Shown: positions 1-7,334 of the stretch, piece after piece
Numbering within the stretch: position 1 is the first letter of the stretch
Layout of the letters: every line of letters begins with the position of its first letter
From: Cytophagales bacterium
GTDB lineage: Bacteria > Bacteroidota > Bacteroidia > Cytophagales > UBA9547
NCBI GenBank assembly: GCA_025360395.1
Contig: JANYCH010000025.1
Span: forward strand, 1 to 20,193
DNA: 20,193 nt
Direction: 5' to 3'
Made by a program: the position numbers and the translations under genes
The notes under the pieces: model-generated
Databases searched by the model: none
Told to the model about the DNA's origin: nothing
Seen by the model: only the letters and a program-made list of their open reading frames with translations

Positions 1-28
1 TTTACTGTCAACTGACGCCTAATTTTAT

Positions 29-1186
29 TTAACTCACTTCAAGTACCAATCCTTTTAAATAATCTCCTTCCGGATGGTAAATGTTAATTGGATGATCAGG
101 ACCCTGGCCTAATTGATGTATTATTCTGACTTTTCTGCCAGAATCTGCAGCAGCACCAAAAACGATTTTTTGAAAAAGATCCTTACTTATATGTTGAGAG
201 CAGGAAAAAGTAAATAACAAACTACCTGGCTTTATAATCTTCATAGCAGATAGATTAATGTCTTTGTAACCTCTTGAAGCCTGAGGAACACTTCTTATAT
301 CCTTACAAAATGCAGGAGGATCTAAAACAATGATATCGTAATCTTTGTCAGCTTTTCTTAGGTATTCAAAACAATCAGCTGCAATAGGAATATGATTTTG
401 AGAGAAATTATTTAATTCTCCATTCTTTCTGGCATTTTCTGTGGCATCTTTAGAAATATCTATAGAATCAACACTTGTGGCTTCTCCCTTAATAGCATAC
501 ATAGAGAAACCGCCAGTATAAGAAAAACAGTTGAGCACTTTTTTCCCTTTTGAATATTCGGCCAGTAGCTTTCTGTTTTCTCTTTGATCAAGAAAAAAAC
601 CAGTTTTCTGACCTTTTAATATATCTACTGAAAAGAGGATATTATTTTCTTTGACAATAACATGATCAGGCCCTGGTTCACCCAACCAACCTTGCTGCCA
701 ATCTGAATATGCAGGACTTTTACTGAAAACGTGTTTATATCCCAGGGAATTTAAGATTTTTACAATGGTGTTCTGCAGTTTCCAGACTCCATTTGTCCTG
801 AATTGGATTACAGCAACCTTATCATATATATCTATGATTAATCCCGGAAAATAGTCGCCTTCTGCATGAACAAGCCTGAAACAATTAGTTTCTGTCAAAT
901 TCAGTAATGAAAGCTTAAATGCATGCGAAGTTAAAAGCTTTGATTCCCAGTAAGAGCTGTCCATTTCAAAAGGTACTTTACAGAATTCAAATACCCTGCA
1001 AATGATCTGGCTCTTTAATTCTACAAAACCATACCCTATAATATTACCATGAGTATCAGTCACCTCTGCTATACAATCGGAGTTTAACTCCTCAATTGAA
1101 TCTACAGCTCCGCTAAATATCCACGGATGGAACCTTTGAAGCGATTTTTCTTTACCTTTTTTGATTTTTAAGCGTGGAAACGGCAT
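29..1186 (-). CDS. rlmI: Class I rRNA large-subunit methyltransferase, RlmI family
   Basis: Predicted SAM-dependent methyltransferase that makes 5-methylcytosine in 23S rRNA. It has the RlmI layout: an N-terminal PUA-like domain (about residues 1-75), an EEHEE-like linker, then a Rossmann methyltransferase domain. Visible motifs, numbered from the ATG at 1184-1186, are DQRENRK (200-206), the SAM-binding motif I NCFSYTGGFS (219-228), motif IV DPPAF (289-293) and the catalytic-cysteine motif SCSQH (328-332). The C-terminal PDHP...PEGDYLKGL block is also typical. At 385 residues it matches the family length. A TTG five codons upstream would also be in frame, but the ATG giving MPFPRLKI fits family N-termini better. 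It stands alone on the minus strand, away from the divergent porin gene. Family assignment is strong; the exact target base (C1962 in E. coli) is taken from the family. Confidence 0.9.
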   Translation of the reverse strand: MPFPRLKIKKGKEKSLQRFHPWIFSGAVDSIEELNSDCIAEVTDTHGNIIGYGFVELKSQIICRVFEFCKVPFEMDSSYWESKLLTSHAFKLSLLNLTETNCFRLVHAEGDYFPGLIIDIYDKVAVIQFRTNGVWKLQNTIVKILNSLGYKHVFSKSPAYSDWQQGWLGEPGPDHVIVKENNILFSVDILKGQKTGFFLDQRENRKLLAEYSKGKKVLNCFSYTGGFSMYAIKGEATSVDSIDISKDATENARKNGELNNFSQNHIPIAADCFEYLRKADKDYDIIVLDPPAFCKDIRSVPQASRGYKDINLSAMKIIKPGSLLFTFSCSQHISKDLFQKIVFGAAADSGRKVRIIHQLGQGPDHPINIYHPEGDYLKGLVLEVS

Positions 1187-1659
1187 GGTTAAGATTAACA
1201 ACCATTAAAATTAAGACAATCTCTTTAAATATGAACGTGATATTGCTTTTGTTATAAAAATACCAATGATAAATAGTAAAAACAGAGCTTTAAATAAATT
1301 GTATTTGGATAGTTTTTGAAGTATAAAAACAATAATTTAACTATTTTTTTTAAAAATTGACTGTTTTATTAAGTCATTTTGATATTATTAAAGCTTTTTT
1401 TTAAAAAATAGATATAATTTTTAACCACTATTTGAAATTATGGAAATTTGTTTTACTTTTGAATGTATTAAAAAAGTGATAAGTGAATTTCAGAGTTAAT
1501 TTTAAATAATAGCTTTCTTAAAATTTATCTAAACCTTAATAAAAAACTTCATTCACCTTTATTCTGCCTATGATAACATATGGAAATTATTAGTTACAAT
1601 AAGTCAAATTTAAAGTCTAAATAAACCTTAATTTAAATTCAACCTAAGCCTAAATAATC
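1187..1659. other. AT-rich divergent intergenic region
   Basis: This 473-bp stretch separates the divergent methyltransferase and porin genes. It is very AT-rich with many homopolymer runs. I see no convincing ORF or RNA gene. The one recognisable signal is the porin promoter at 1431-1461, which implies a 5' leader of roughly 190 nt. I found no CAAAnnTA element (the reverse complement of the -7 box) serving the methyltransferase. Confidence 0.6.
1431..1461 (+). promoter_or_regulatory. Bacteroidota-type promoter for the porin gene
   Basis: TTTG at 1431-1434 (-33 box), then exactly 19 nt, then TACTTTTG at 1454-1461 (-7 box, consensus TAnnTTTG). This is a full match to the Bacteroidota primary sigma factor promoter. 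The expected transcription start is near 1467-1469, giving a leader of about 190 nt before the ATG at 1660. Confidence 0.7.
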
Positions 1660-3282
1660 ATGAGAAAAACACTTTACCTTTTTGCACTAGCAGCAATGGC
1701 AACTCCATTTTCTAGTGTTTACGCACAAGATTCCACCGTTGCAGCTGTACCTGCTGCCGATGCAGGAAAACTAACAATTAGCGGATACTTAGATTCTTAT
1801 TATATCACGAACTTTAATCATCCACAATCAGGTAACTCAATGGGATGGGCTCCGAACAATGCCGTTCCTGGAGGTCCTGGATATGGTTATGGATATGCAC
1901 GGGCATTTGATCGTTTAACAGACCAGTTTGCATTAGGTCTTGTTCAAACAAAATTTGCCTATTCAAATTCAAAATCCGATATGGTGATTGATTTGACCTT
2001 TGGGCCTAATGCAGAATTAGGGAACTTCGGTAATCAAAGGTTTAATGGGTCAGGCGCAGGGGGGTATACCACAGGTTTTGCTCCTGCTAATTCAAATCAA
2101 CAAGCCTTATATGGTACAGGTGCTGCAATAAAGCAGGCATATTTTACCTACAAATTTACTGATAAGTGGAATTTTACTATTGGTCAGTTTGGTACACATA
2201 TTGGTTATGAGGTAATTGATGCTCCGGTGAATTATCACTACTCTCTTTCAAATCTCTTCAATAATGGTCCTTTCTATCATATTGGTGCGAAAACACAGTA
2301 TATGTTTAGCTCAAAATTTGGTTTAATGGCTGGTGTTGTAAATAACTGGGATGCTATGACAGACTGGAAAACTCAAAAATCTGTTATAGGACAGGTTTTT
2401 GTAAGTCCCGTAGAAGGAATGAACATTTATGTAAATTACATAGGTGGTTATCACGACGATGGATTTAAAGTTTATAATAGTCTTCCAGGAACGAAAGTTG
2501 CAAACGCGGCTTATCCGGCACCTACAGGAAGAGGATATATTCGTCAAATGTTAGATTTAACTGCAGGCTACCAAATTACAGACAGGTTATATTTTGGGAT
2601 TAATGCTGCCCTTGGCTGGTATGCATGGCAAATAAATAAAAATACAGAAGAATTTAGCAAAAATGGAGGTACTGCATCTGCGACTTCAACTACAGCTGGT
2701 ACTTCCTATCCTAATGCAACAACTATTTATATTGATACTAATGGCGATGGAGTGCCTGATAGTCCATCTGTAAATCCAGGAGATCCAGTAACAACCTTTG
2801 ATTTTAATGCTGATCCGGATGGAAATGGTAAAAATAATGTTGCCTATGGTAATAAAGCATGGGGAAGCTCCATCTTTGGAGATTCATCTAAATATCAGAC
2901 CTGGGGTGGTATAGCTTTGTATGCTAACTATAAAATCAATGATATGCTTGGAATAGGATTACGTTACGAGCATTTTGATGATAGAAACGGGCTACGTTAT
3001 TTAGGAGGAGTAAACAATGCACTTACAATAACGATGCCTATCACTCTTGCCGATGGTCATTTGATCATCAAGCCTGAATTTAGATTTGATGAAGGAGTTC
3101 TTGGTTACGCTGCAGCTGGTGTAAACCCTAATGCAAAAGATGCAGATGGTAAAAAATACACAACTGGTGGTGGGTTATATGAAGCCAGAGGAAAGGATGG
3201 AAATGGAAACGCCGTTCCAAAAGGCGTAGCTCAAACTTCTGGCCAGTCAACAATAGGACTAGCATTTATCTATAAATATTAA
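1660..3282 (+). CDS. Outer-membrane beta-barrel porin (OmpL-like, BBP2 type)
   Basis: 540-residue predicted outer-membrane porin. Residues 1-22 form a clear signal peptide (MRKTLYLF...SVYA, then Q). The mature protein opens with LTISGYLDSYY, the usual first strand of the putative beta-barrel porin-2 family, and continues with alternating aromatic/polar strands. It ends in IGLAFIYKY, a terminal aromatic residue as expected for insertion by the BAM machinery. Loops carry Asp/Asn/Gly-rich stretches: DTNGDGVPD (359-367), DPDGNGKNN (385-393) and a similar one near 512-517. These resemble calcium-binding DxDxDG loops. Such porins are typically abundant and diffuse small solutes, but substrate cannot be read from sequence. 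It has its own promoter (1431-1461) and a strong terminator (3328-3358), so it is probably monocistronic. Confidence 0.82.
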   Translation: MRKTLYLFALAAMATPFSSVYAQDSTVAAVPAADAGKLTISGYLDSYYITNFNHPQSGNSMGWAPNNAVPGGPGYGYGYARAFDRLTDQFALGLVQTKFAYSNSKSDMVIDLTFGPNAELGNFGNQRFNGSGAGGYTTGFAPANSNQQALYGTGAAIKQAYFTYKFTDKWNFTIGQFGTHIGYEVIDAPVNYHYSLSNLFNNGPFYHIGAKTQYMFSSKFGLMAGVVNNWDAMTDWKTQKSVIGQVFVSPVEGMNIYVNYIGGYHDDGFKVYNSLPGTKVANAAYPAPTGRGYIRQMLDLTAGYQITDRLYFGINAALGWYAWQINKNTEEFSKNGGTASATSTTAGTSYPNATTIYIDTNGDGVPDSPSVNPGDPVTTFDFNADPDGNGKNNVAYGNKAWGSSIFGDSSKYQTWGGIALYANYKINDMLGIGLRYEHFDDRNGLRYLGGVNNALTITMPITLADGHLIIKPEFRFDEGVLGYAAAGVNPNAKDADGKKYTTGGGLYEARGKDGNGNAVPKGVAQTSGQSTIGLAFIYKY

Positions 3283-3327
3283 GAATTATTACTGATACCC
3301 GGTGATAAGTTAAAGTGTTAATTGTTT

Positions 3328-3358
3328 CAAACAGTCCCGATAATGTCGGGACTGTTTG
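3328..3358 (+). terminator. Intrinsic terminator downstream of the porin gene
   Basis: Perfect 13-bp inverted repeat: 3328-3340 pairs with 3346-3358 around the 5-nt loop taatg, with a GC-rich core (gtcccga/tcgggac) and a loose T-rich tail. It lies 45 bp after the porin stop codon. The repeat is symmetric, but the tail suits plus-strand termination. Confidence 0.75.
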
Positions 3359-3400
3359 TATTTATAGTCAGTAATTTATAATTGTTGGTTAATATTGTAT

Positions 3401-3589
3401 ATGACTTTCGCTGAATTCTGCTTAAAGAAAAAGATATCCCTGGAAAAATTTAGTGCAAAGGACCCAACCTTGTTTAATGAACTTTCATCTTACTTTGAGA
3501 AAGTGCATCCTGAGAGCTTTACACAGCAAAAAAAGTTTCTAATAAATCCCTTAAGAAGATTGTACCCATTAACTCAAGAGATTGGTTAA
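3401..3589 (+). CDS. Small conserved-looking protein of unknown function (62 aa)
   Basis: Short ORF from the ATG at 3401, giving MTFAEFCLKKKI. A TTG two codons upstream (3395) is possible but unnecessary. The protein is charged, soluble and probably all helical, with no signal peptide or membrane segment. Features are the N-terminal TFAEFCxKKKI, a central HPESFTxQKKFLIN block and a C-terminal RRLYPL. I recognise this as resembling small hypothetical proteins widespread in Bacteroidota, with no known function; that is from memory and unchecked. It lies after the porin terminator and ends 2 bp from the 3' end of the convergent alanine-dehydrogenase-like gene. No good promoter match was seen just upstream. 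It is probably a real gene, given its composition and the absence of a competing ORF. Confidence 0.6.
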   Translation: MTFAEFCLKKKISLEKFSAKDPTLFNELSSYFEKVHPESFTQQKKFLINPLRRLYPLTQEIG

Positions 3590-3591
3590 TA

Positions 3592-4809
3592 TTATTGCCT
3601 TGAAGGTTTTATCAGACTAAGGTCAGTAAATTTCATATTGAATCTTCTGGCAAGTGCCTGTTTGGTGACACAACCTTTATAAGCATAAACACCTTTTTCA
3701 AACCACTCTTTGGTAAACATCAAATCCTCGACGCCTCCATATTTTCCGATTTGTAAAAGTATAGGAGTGAAAATATTGCTTAATGCAGTGGTAGCTGTTC
3801 TTGCTACGCGAGAAGGAATATTGGGTACACAGTAATGTAAAACATCGTGTTTTTTATAGATTGGATTTTTATGGTTTGTTATCTGTGAAGTTTCAAAGCA
3901 TCCACCCTGATCTATACTCACATCAATGATGATAGAGTTTTGCGGCATTTTCATTACCATTTGTTCAGTAACTACACAAGGACTAATATTTTCCTCAGTT
4001 CCCATTGCACCAATTACAACGTCCGCTTCTTTCAAGGCTTCAGACAATGTTTCCGTATCTATTGTAGAAGTATAAATAAAAGAACTCAAAGTCCTTTTGA
4101 GCCTTCTGAGTTTATAAATATGGTTGTCAAAAATTTTAACTTCGGCACCTAATCCAAATGCAGCTCTTGCTGCATATTCAGCAACAGTTCCGGCACCAAT
4201 TATTACCACTTTAGATGGTGGTACTCCTGTTATCCCGCCTAATATAATCCCTTTCCCGTTATTGACACTGTTAAGATATTCTGAAGCAATAAGCATTACT
4301 GTGCTGCCTGCAATTTCGCTCATTGCTCTTATTACAGGTCTGCCGCCAACTTTATCTTCTATGAATTCATACGCTATTGCAGTGATTTTTTTCTCGGCCA
4401 GCGCTTCCATATAATCGTTATTCTGTTTGGCAATCTGAAGTGCAGAAATAAGGGTTGCCCCCATTTTCATATCTGCGATCTCATTTAAAGTGGGTGGTTC
4501 AACTTTAAGTATGATATCAGATTGCAATACCTCTTTGCTGGAATAACAAATTTTTGCCCCAGCTTCACTATATTCCTTGTCTGCATATTTGGAGGGTTTT
4601 CCAGCATTTGCCTCAACTGAAATGGAATGGCCATTGTTAACTAAAATAGCGACTGCTCCAGGCGTTAGTGCAATTCGGTTTTCAAGAGACTCAATCTCTT
4701 TAGGTAAACCAATTGATAAGGAGCTTTGACCCTCTTTCACTTTTTGAAGTGATTCCTGAGGATATAAGGCAAACTCCTGGGCTAATTCTTTAAAACCTTT
4801 GGGCTTCAT
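3592..4809 (-). CDS. ald: Alanine dehydrogenase / NAD(P) transhydrogenase alpha-like protein
   Basis: 405-residue member of the alanine dehydrogenase/PntA family, whose known members catalyse NAD-dependent reversible deamination of alanine to pyruvate. After a 30-residue N-terminal extension the canonical blocks follow: IGLPKEI...ENRIALTP (33-50), LKVEPP with the substrate Lys (K102), MSEIAGS (163-169), the NAD-binding glycine motif VIIGAGTVAE (202-211), IDVSIDQGGCFE (295-306) and HYCVPNIPSRVARTAT (325-340). The Asp of IDQGG (D300) is kept. The position of the catalytic His in the mycobacterial enzyme (FTFLHLA) reads ISALQIA here, with Gln125. The activity may therefore differ from classical Ald. 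The start is ATG, 5 bp after the tsaE stop codon, so the two are co-transcribed. Confidence 0.82.
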   Translation of the reverse strand: MKPKGFKELAQEFALYPQESLQKVKEGQSSLSIGLPKEIESLENRIALTPGAVAILVNNGHSISVEANAGKPSKYADKEYSEAGAKICYSSKEVLQSDIILKVEPPTLNEIADMKMGATLISALQIAKQNNDYMEALAEKKITAIAYEFIEDKVGGRPVIRAMSEIAGSTVMLIASEYLNSVNNGKGIILGGITGVPPSKVVIIGAGTVAEYAARAAFGLGAEVKIFDNHIYKLRRLKRTLSSFIYTSTIDTETLSEALKEADVVIGAMGTEENISPCVVTEQMVMKMPQNSIIIDVSIDQGGCFETSQITNHKNPIYKKHDVLHYCVPNIPSRVARTATTALSNIFTPILLQIGKYGGVEDLMFTKEWFEKGVYAYKGCVTKQALARRFNMKFTDLSLIKPSRQ

Positions 4810-4814
4810 TGGAT

Positions 4815-5237
4815 TTAATTTGAAATCGTAATAATTCTTGAATCAGGGGTATTATGGAAAAGTTTAATAATTAATGTTTTTTTATCATTAAAATATTCCA
4901 TTGCAATTTCTGGCCATTCAATAATGCAGAGATTTTGACTGCTTAAATATTCATTGAACCCAATTTCTTCGAGTTCTTCCTTGTTTTTTAAGCGATATAA
5001 GTCAAAGTGATAAATTTTTTCACCTTTTAAATTACAATATTCATTTACTATAGAAAATGTCGGACTTGAAATACCATCATAGATTTGCAAGCCTTTACAA
5101 ATTTCTTTTATTAAGGTTGTTTTCCCTGAACCCATTTCTCCATAAAAAAGTACTAGTTTAACTGTTATAAGTTTCTCCAATATTCTCTCTGAGATTTCCC
5201 TGGTATTTTCTAATTTATATTGAAGGGGAATTTCCAA
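4815..5237 (-). CDS. tsaE: TsaE, ATPase of the tRNA threonylcarbamoyladenosine complex
   Basis: 140-residue P-loop ATPase needed, with TsaB and TsaD, for the t6A37 modification of ANN-decoding tRNAs. All family motifs are visible: Walker A GEMGSGKTT (33-41), SPTFSIVNEY (58-67), the Walker-B-like HFDLYR (77-82) and IIEWPE (105-110). Length is typical. The only in-frame start before the P-loop is TTG (complement of 5235-5237); the first internal Met lies inside Walker A, so TTG initiation is required. It is the first gene of a two-gene minus-strand operon with the alanine-dehydrogenase-like gene, and is divergent from the M23 peptidase gene about 100 bp away. Confidence 0.93.
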   Translation of the reverse strand: MEIPLQYKLENTREISERILEKLITVKLVLFYGEMGSGKTTLIKEICKGLQIYDGISSPTFSIVNEYCNLKGEKIYHFDLYRLKNKEELEEIGFNEYLSSQNLCIIEWPEIAMEYFNDKKTLIIKLFHNTPDSRIITISN

Positions 5238-5277
5238 ATGCAGCCTAAAAATTACAGGGGAATAGAAATGAATTAAC

Positions 5278-5285
5278 TACTTTTG
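5278..5285 (+). promoter_or_regulatory. -7 promoter element before the M23 peptidase gene
   Basis: TACTTTTG matches the Bacteroidota -7 consensus TAnnTTTG, about 50 bp before the proposed start codon. No TTTG at the ideal upstream distance is present. A second match, TATTTTTG at 5310-5317, also lacks a -33 box and sits very close to the start codon. Confidence 0.4.
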
Positions 5286-5335
5286 AATAATCAGACTACT
5301 AATGTAGTTTATTTTTGGCTATTAACAAGTGTATT

Positions 5336-6214
5336 TTGGCTTCAAAAAAAAAGACAATTTATGAATGGCTTTCCACTCGAGTAAGCCTAACAATAAGGAA
5401 TGAGGAAAATTATGCTCTTAAAAGGAATTTCAGGTTCTCTTACTCACAGGCATTTTTAGGAGGAACATTATTTTTCGTTTTATTCAGTATTCTTACTCTT
5501 TGGGCAGCTACAAAAGTTATTGGCATATGGTATAATCCCAGAGAAGATTATTTCAACACCAAAAGAAAAGTGATCAGGCTTGCCTTATCTGTTGATTCAT
5601 TGACGCAACAAATAAATGAAAAGGACCTTTTTATTTCAGATATTAAAAGCATTGTTAGGTATGGAGAAGTAACTGACAGCATCCCGGTAAATAAACAATC
5701 AGAAAAGGCTTCACTCAAAGAAAAAATAAATACCAAACCAGTTGACCTTGATGCCTTACCTGCTGTAGATTCTATAATTAGAAATGAGTTTGAAAGAAAT
5801 CAGCCATTGAGCAATGTAAGTTTTTCGTCCATAAACGATATTTATAGTCCTGTTTTATTAAATCCAGTCAATGGCATTGTAACCGAAAACTATGATAGCC
5901 GTAAGAATCATTACGGGGTTGATATTGTTGCTAAAAAGGATGAACCTGTTAAGGCGACCAGTGAAGGGATAGTAATATTTTCTTCGTGGACAGATGAATC
6001 AGGATATGTAATTGGAATACAACATAATAACAATCTGGTATCGTTCTATAAACATAATTCAGTCTTGTATAAATCAGTAGGTAACCAGGTTTATTCAGGT
6101 GAAATAATAGGCTTGACAGGAAATACCGGGGAATTATCGAATGGGGCACATTTGCATTTTGAATTATGGTATAAAGGCCGGCCAGTTAACCCGAAGGAAT
6201 TGATATACTTCTAA
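5336..6214 (+). CDS. M23 family (LytM) peptidoglycan endopeptidase, membrane-anchored
   Basis: Predicted periplasmic zinc endopeptidase that trims peptidoglycan cross-links and acts with the bactofilin encoded next to it in cell shaping. Numbered from the TTG at 5336 (292 aa): a basic cytoplasmic start (ASKKKTIYEWL), one membrane segment at about 38-62, a coiled or linker region (70-165), then the LytM domain. The zinc motifs are complete: HYGVD (192-196), a further His in YKHNS (240) and HLHFE (272-276). No ATG is available; TTG at 5315 or 5336 are the options. I prefer 5336 because ASKKKT..EWLxTRxxLxIRNEEN resembles the N-terminus of Bacteroidota homologues. The gene starts a three-gene cluster with bactofilin and atpZ. 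Confidence 0.88.
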   Translation: MASKKKTIYEWLSTRVSLTIRNEENYALKRNFRFSYSQAFLGGTLFFVLFSILTLWAATKVIGIWYNPREDYFNTKRKVIRLALSVDSLTQQINEKDLFISDIKSIVRYGEVTDSIPVNKQSEKASLKEKINTKPVDLDALPAVDSIIRNEFERNQPLSNVSFSSINDIYSPVLLNPVNGIVTENYDSRKNHYGVDIVAKKDEPVKATSEGIVIFSSWTDESGYVIGIQHNNNLVSFYKHNSVLYKSVGNQVYSGEIIGLTGNTGELSNGAHLHFELWYKGRPVNPKELIYF

Positions 6215-6239
6215 TCTTACACTTAAAAATCATAATCTT

Positions 6240-6662
6240 ATGGCAATGTTTGCTAACAAAGAATCAAAAAAAGAGGTCGAAAACCTTACACAGGTAAGCA
6301 CCATTATTGGTAAAGGAACTGTAATACATGGCGATATAGAAAGTTCAGGAAATATTAGAATTGAAGGAAAGGTAATTGGAAATGTGAAGGCCAAATCCAA
6401 AATTGTCATTGGAGATTCAGGATTAATTCAAGGTAATATTTTAGCAGTAAACGTAGAAATAGCTGGTGAGGTAAAAGGAATCTTAGAAGTGAGCGAACTG
6501 GTTATTATAAAACCAACTGGCCATGTAATAGGAGATATTATAGCACAAAAACTGACAGTAGACCAAGGCGGCACCTTGAATGGAACGACTAAAATGGGTG
6601 TAGTTGTTAAAGAAATAAAACTATCTGAAGAAAAAGAACCATTACTTGCCAAAGCAGTCTAA
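6240..6662 (+). CDS. Bactofilin (polymer-forming cytoskeletal protein)
   Basis: 140-residue bactofilin. It carries a short charged N-terminus, then a repetitive right-handed beta-helix (about 20-115) made of short Gly/Val/Ile-rich turns: STIIGKGTVIHGDIESSGNI, then EGKVIGNVKAKSKIVIG, then GDIIAQKLTVDQGG. A charged C-terminal tail follows. Bactofilins polymerise without nucleotide and position cell-wall enzymes; linkage to an M23 peptidase gene is a recurring pairing (for example CcmA with Csd1 in Helicobacter). It starts 25 bp after the peptidase stop codon, so the two are almost certainly one operon, and its end overlaps atpZ by 17 bp. The start is ATG (MAMF...); a second in-frame ATG two codons on is possible. 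Confidence 0.92.
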   Translation: MAMFANKESKKEVENLTQVSTIIGKGTVIHGDIESSGNIRIEGKVIGNVKAKSKIVIGDSGLIQGNILAVNVEIAGEVKGILEVSELVIIKPTGHVIGDIIAQKLTVDQGGTLNGTTKMGVVVKEIKLSEEKEPLLAKAV

Positions 6663-6852
6663 CAATTATCTTAAATACTCAGGTATAGGGTTACAATTAT
6701 TGGTTATTGTAATTGGAGGAACATATGCAGGCTTTTGGATTGATGAACATTTTAAAAATCAAAAGCCTGTTTTCTCTGTTATTTTTGGGTTTGTTTCCGT
6801 TGTACTAGGGATTTTTTATCTGGTAAGGCAATTGTTAAATAAAGACAATTAA
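6646..6852 (+). CDS. atpZ: AtpZ/AtpI-family small membrane protein
   Basis: 68-residue two-helix membrane protein of the AtpZ/AtpI type, associated with F1Fo ATP synthase assembly or Mg/Ca transport. Diagnostic features are YLKYSGIGLQLLVIVIGG in the first helix (about 10-29), a short loop with WIDEHF, and a second helix (about 42-63, VFSVIFGFVSVVLGIFYLVRQL). The only usable start is TTG at 6646, inside the bactofilin gene (17-bp overlap, different frame), implying translational coupling. In many Bacteroidota this small gene precedes atpB and the ATP synthase operon; here the next gene is the convergent folK, whose stop codon overlaps this one, so no atp genes follow. Confidence 0.82.
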   Translation: MPKQSNNYLKYSGIGLQLLVIVIGGTYAGFWIDEHFKNQKPVFSVIFGFVSVVLGIFYLVRQLLNKDN

Positions 6853-7334
6853 GATTTCAGCCATACTTTAGTTTCATCACAACAAACTTCAAGGAGTGAT
6901 TTAATACTTTGATGATAAAGAGGATGTTCCCACTCAGGTGCAATTTCGCAGGCAGGTAGTAAGGCAAAACGTCTATTTGGAAGTTCAGGATGTGGTATTT
7001 TCAAACCAAGAGAATCTAAGACAAATGAATTATACAAAAGGATATCTATATCTATAATTCTGTCTTCCCATTTTACAGACCTTGTCCTTCCCGATTCCAT
7101 TTCAATTTCCTGTAAAAGCGTTAATAAATTGAAAGGGTTTAGGCTTGTTTCAATTACTGCTGCCTGATTTAAATAGTTATTGTTGCTTGGGATTCCCCAA
7201 GGCTCAGTTTCATAAACAGATGAAATGGATATTATTTTGCATGTTTCTTGCTGTTGAATATTATTAATTGAAGATTGTAAATTCAATTCTCTGTTTCCCA
7301 AGTTGCTGCCTAACAATAATAAAGATCTAGCCAA
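6849..7334 (-). CDS. folK: 2-amino-4-hydroxy-6-hydroxymethyldihydropteridine pyrophosphokinase
   Basis: 161-residue HPPK, which transfers pyrophosphate from ATP to 6-hydroxymethyl-7,8-dihydropterin in folate synthesis. All landmarks are present: LLLGSNLGNR (6-15), SSVYETEPWG, NYLNQAAVIET, the HPPK signature region RSVKWEDRIIDIDILLYN with its catalytic acidic residues, and PHPELPNRRFALLPACEIAPEW. Length is normal. Start is TTG (complement of 7332-7334), the only in-frame choice, and it overlaps the end of ruvX by 8 bp, pointing to coupled translation. Its stop codon overlaps that of the convergent atpZ by 3-4 bp. Confidence 0.93.
   Translation of the reverse strand: MARSLLLLGSNLGNRELNLQSSINNIQQQETCKIISISSVYETEPWGIPSNNNYLNQAAVIETSLNPFNLLTLLQEIEMESGRTRSVKWEDRIIDIDILLYNSFVLDSLGLKIPHPELPNRRFALLPACEIAPEWEHPLYHQSIKSLLEVCCDETKVWLKS

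Noticed and set aside
5310..5317. TATTTTTG as the main promoter of the M23 peptidase gene
   Set aside because: No -33 box at suitable spacing, and it overlaps the alternative TTG start; the element at 5278-5285 is better placed.
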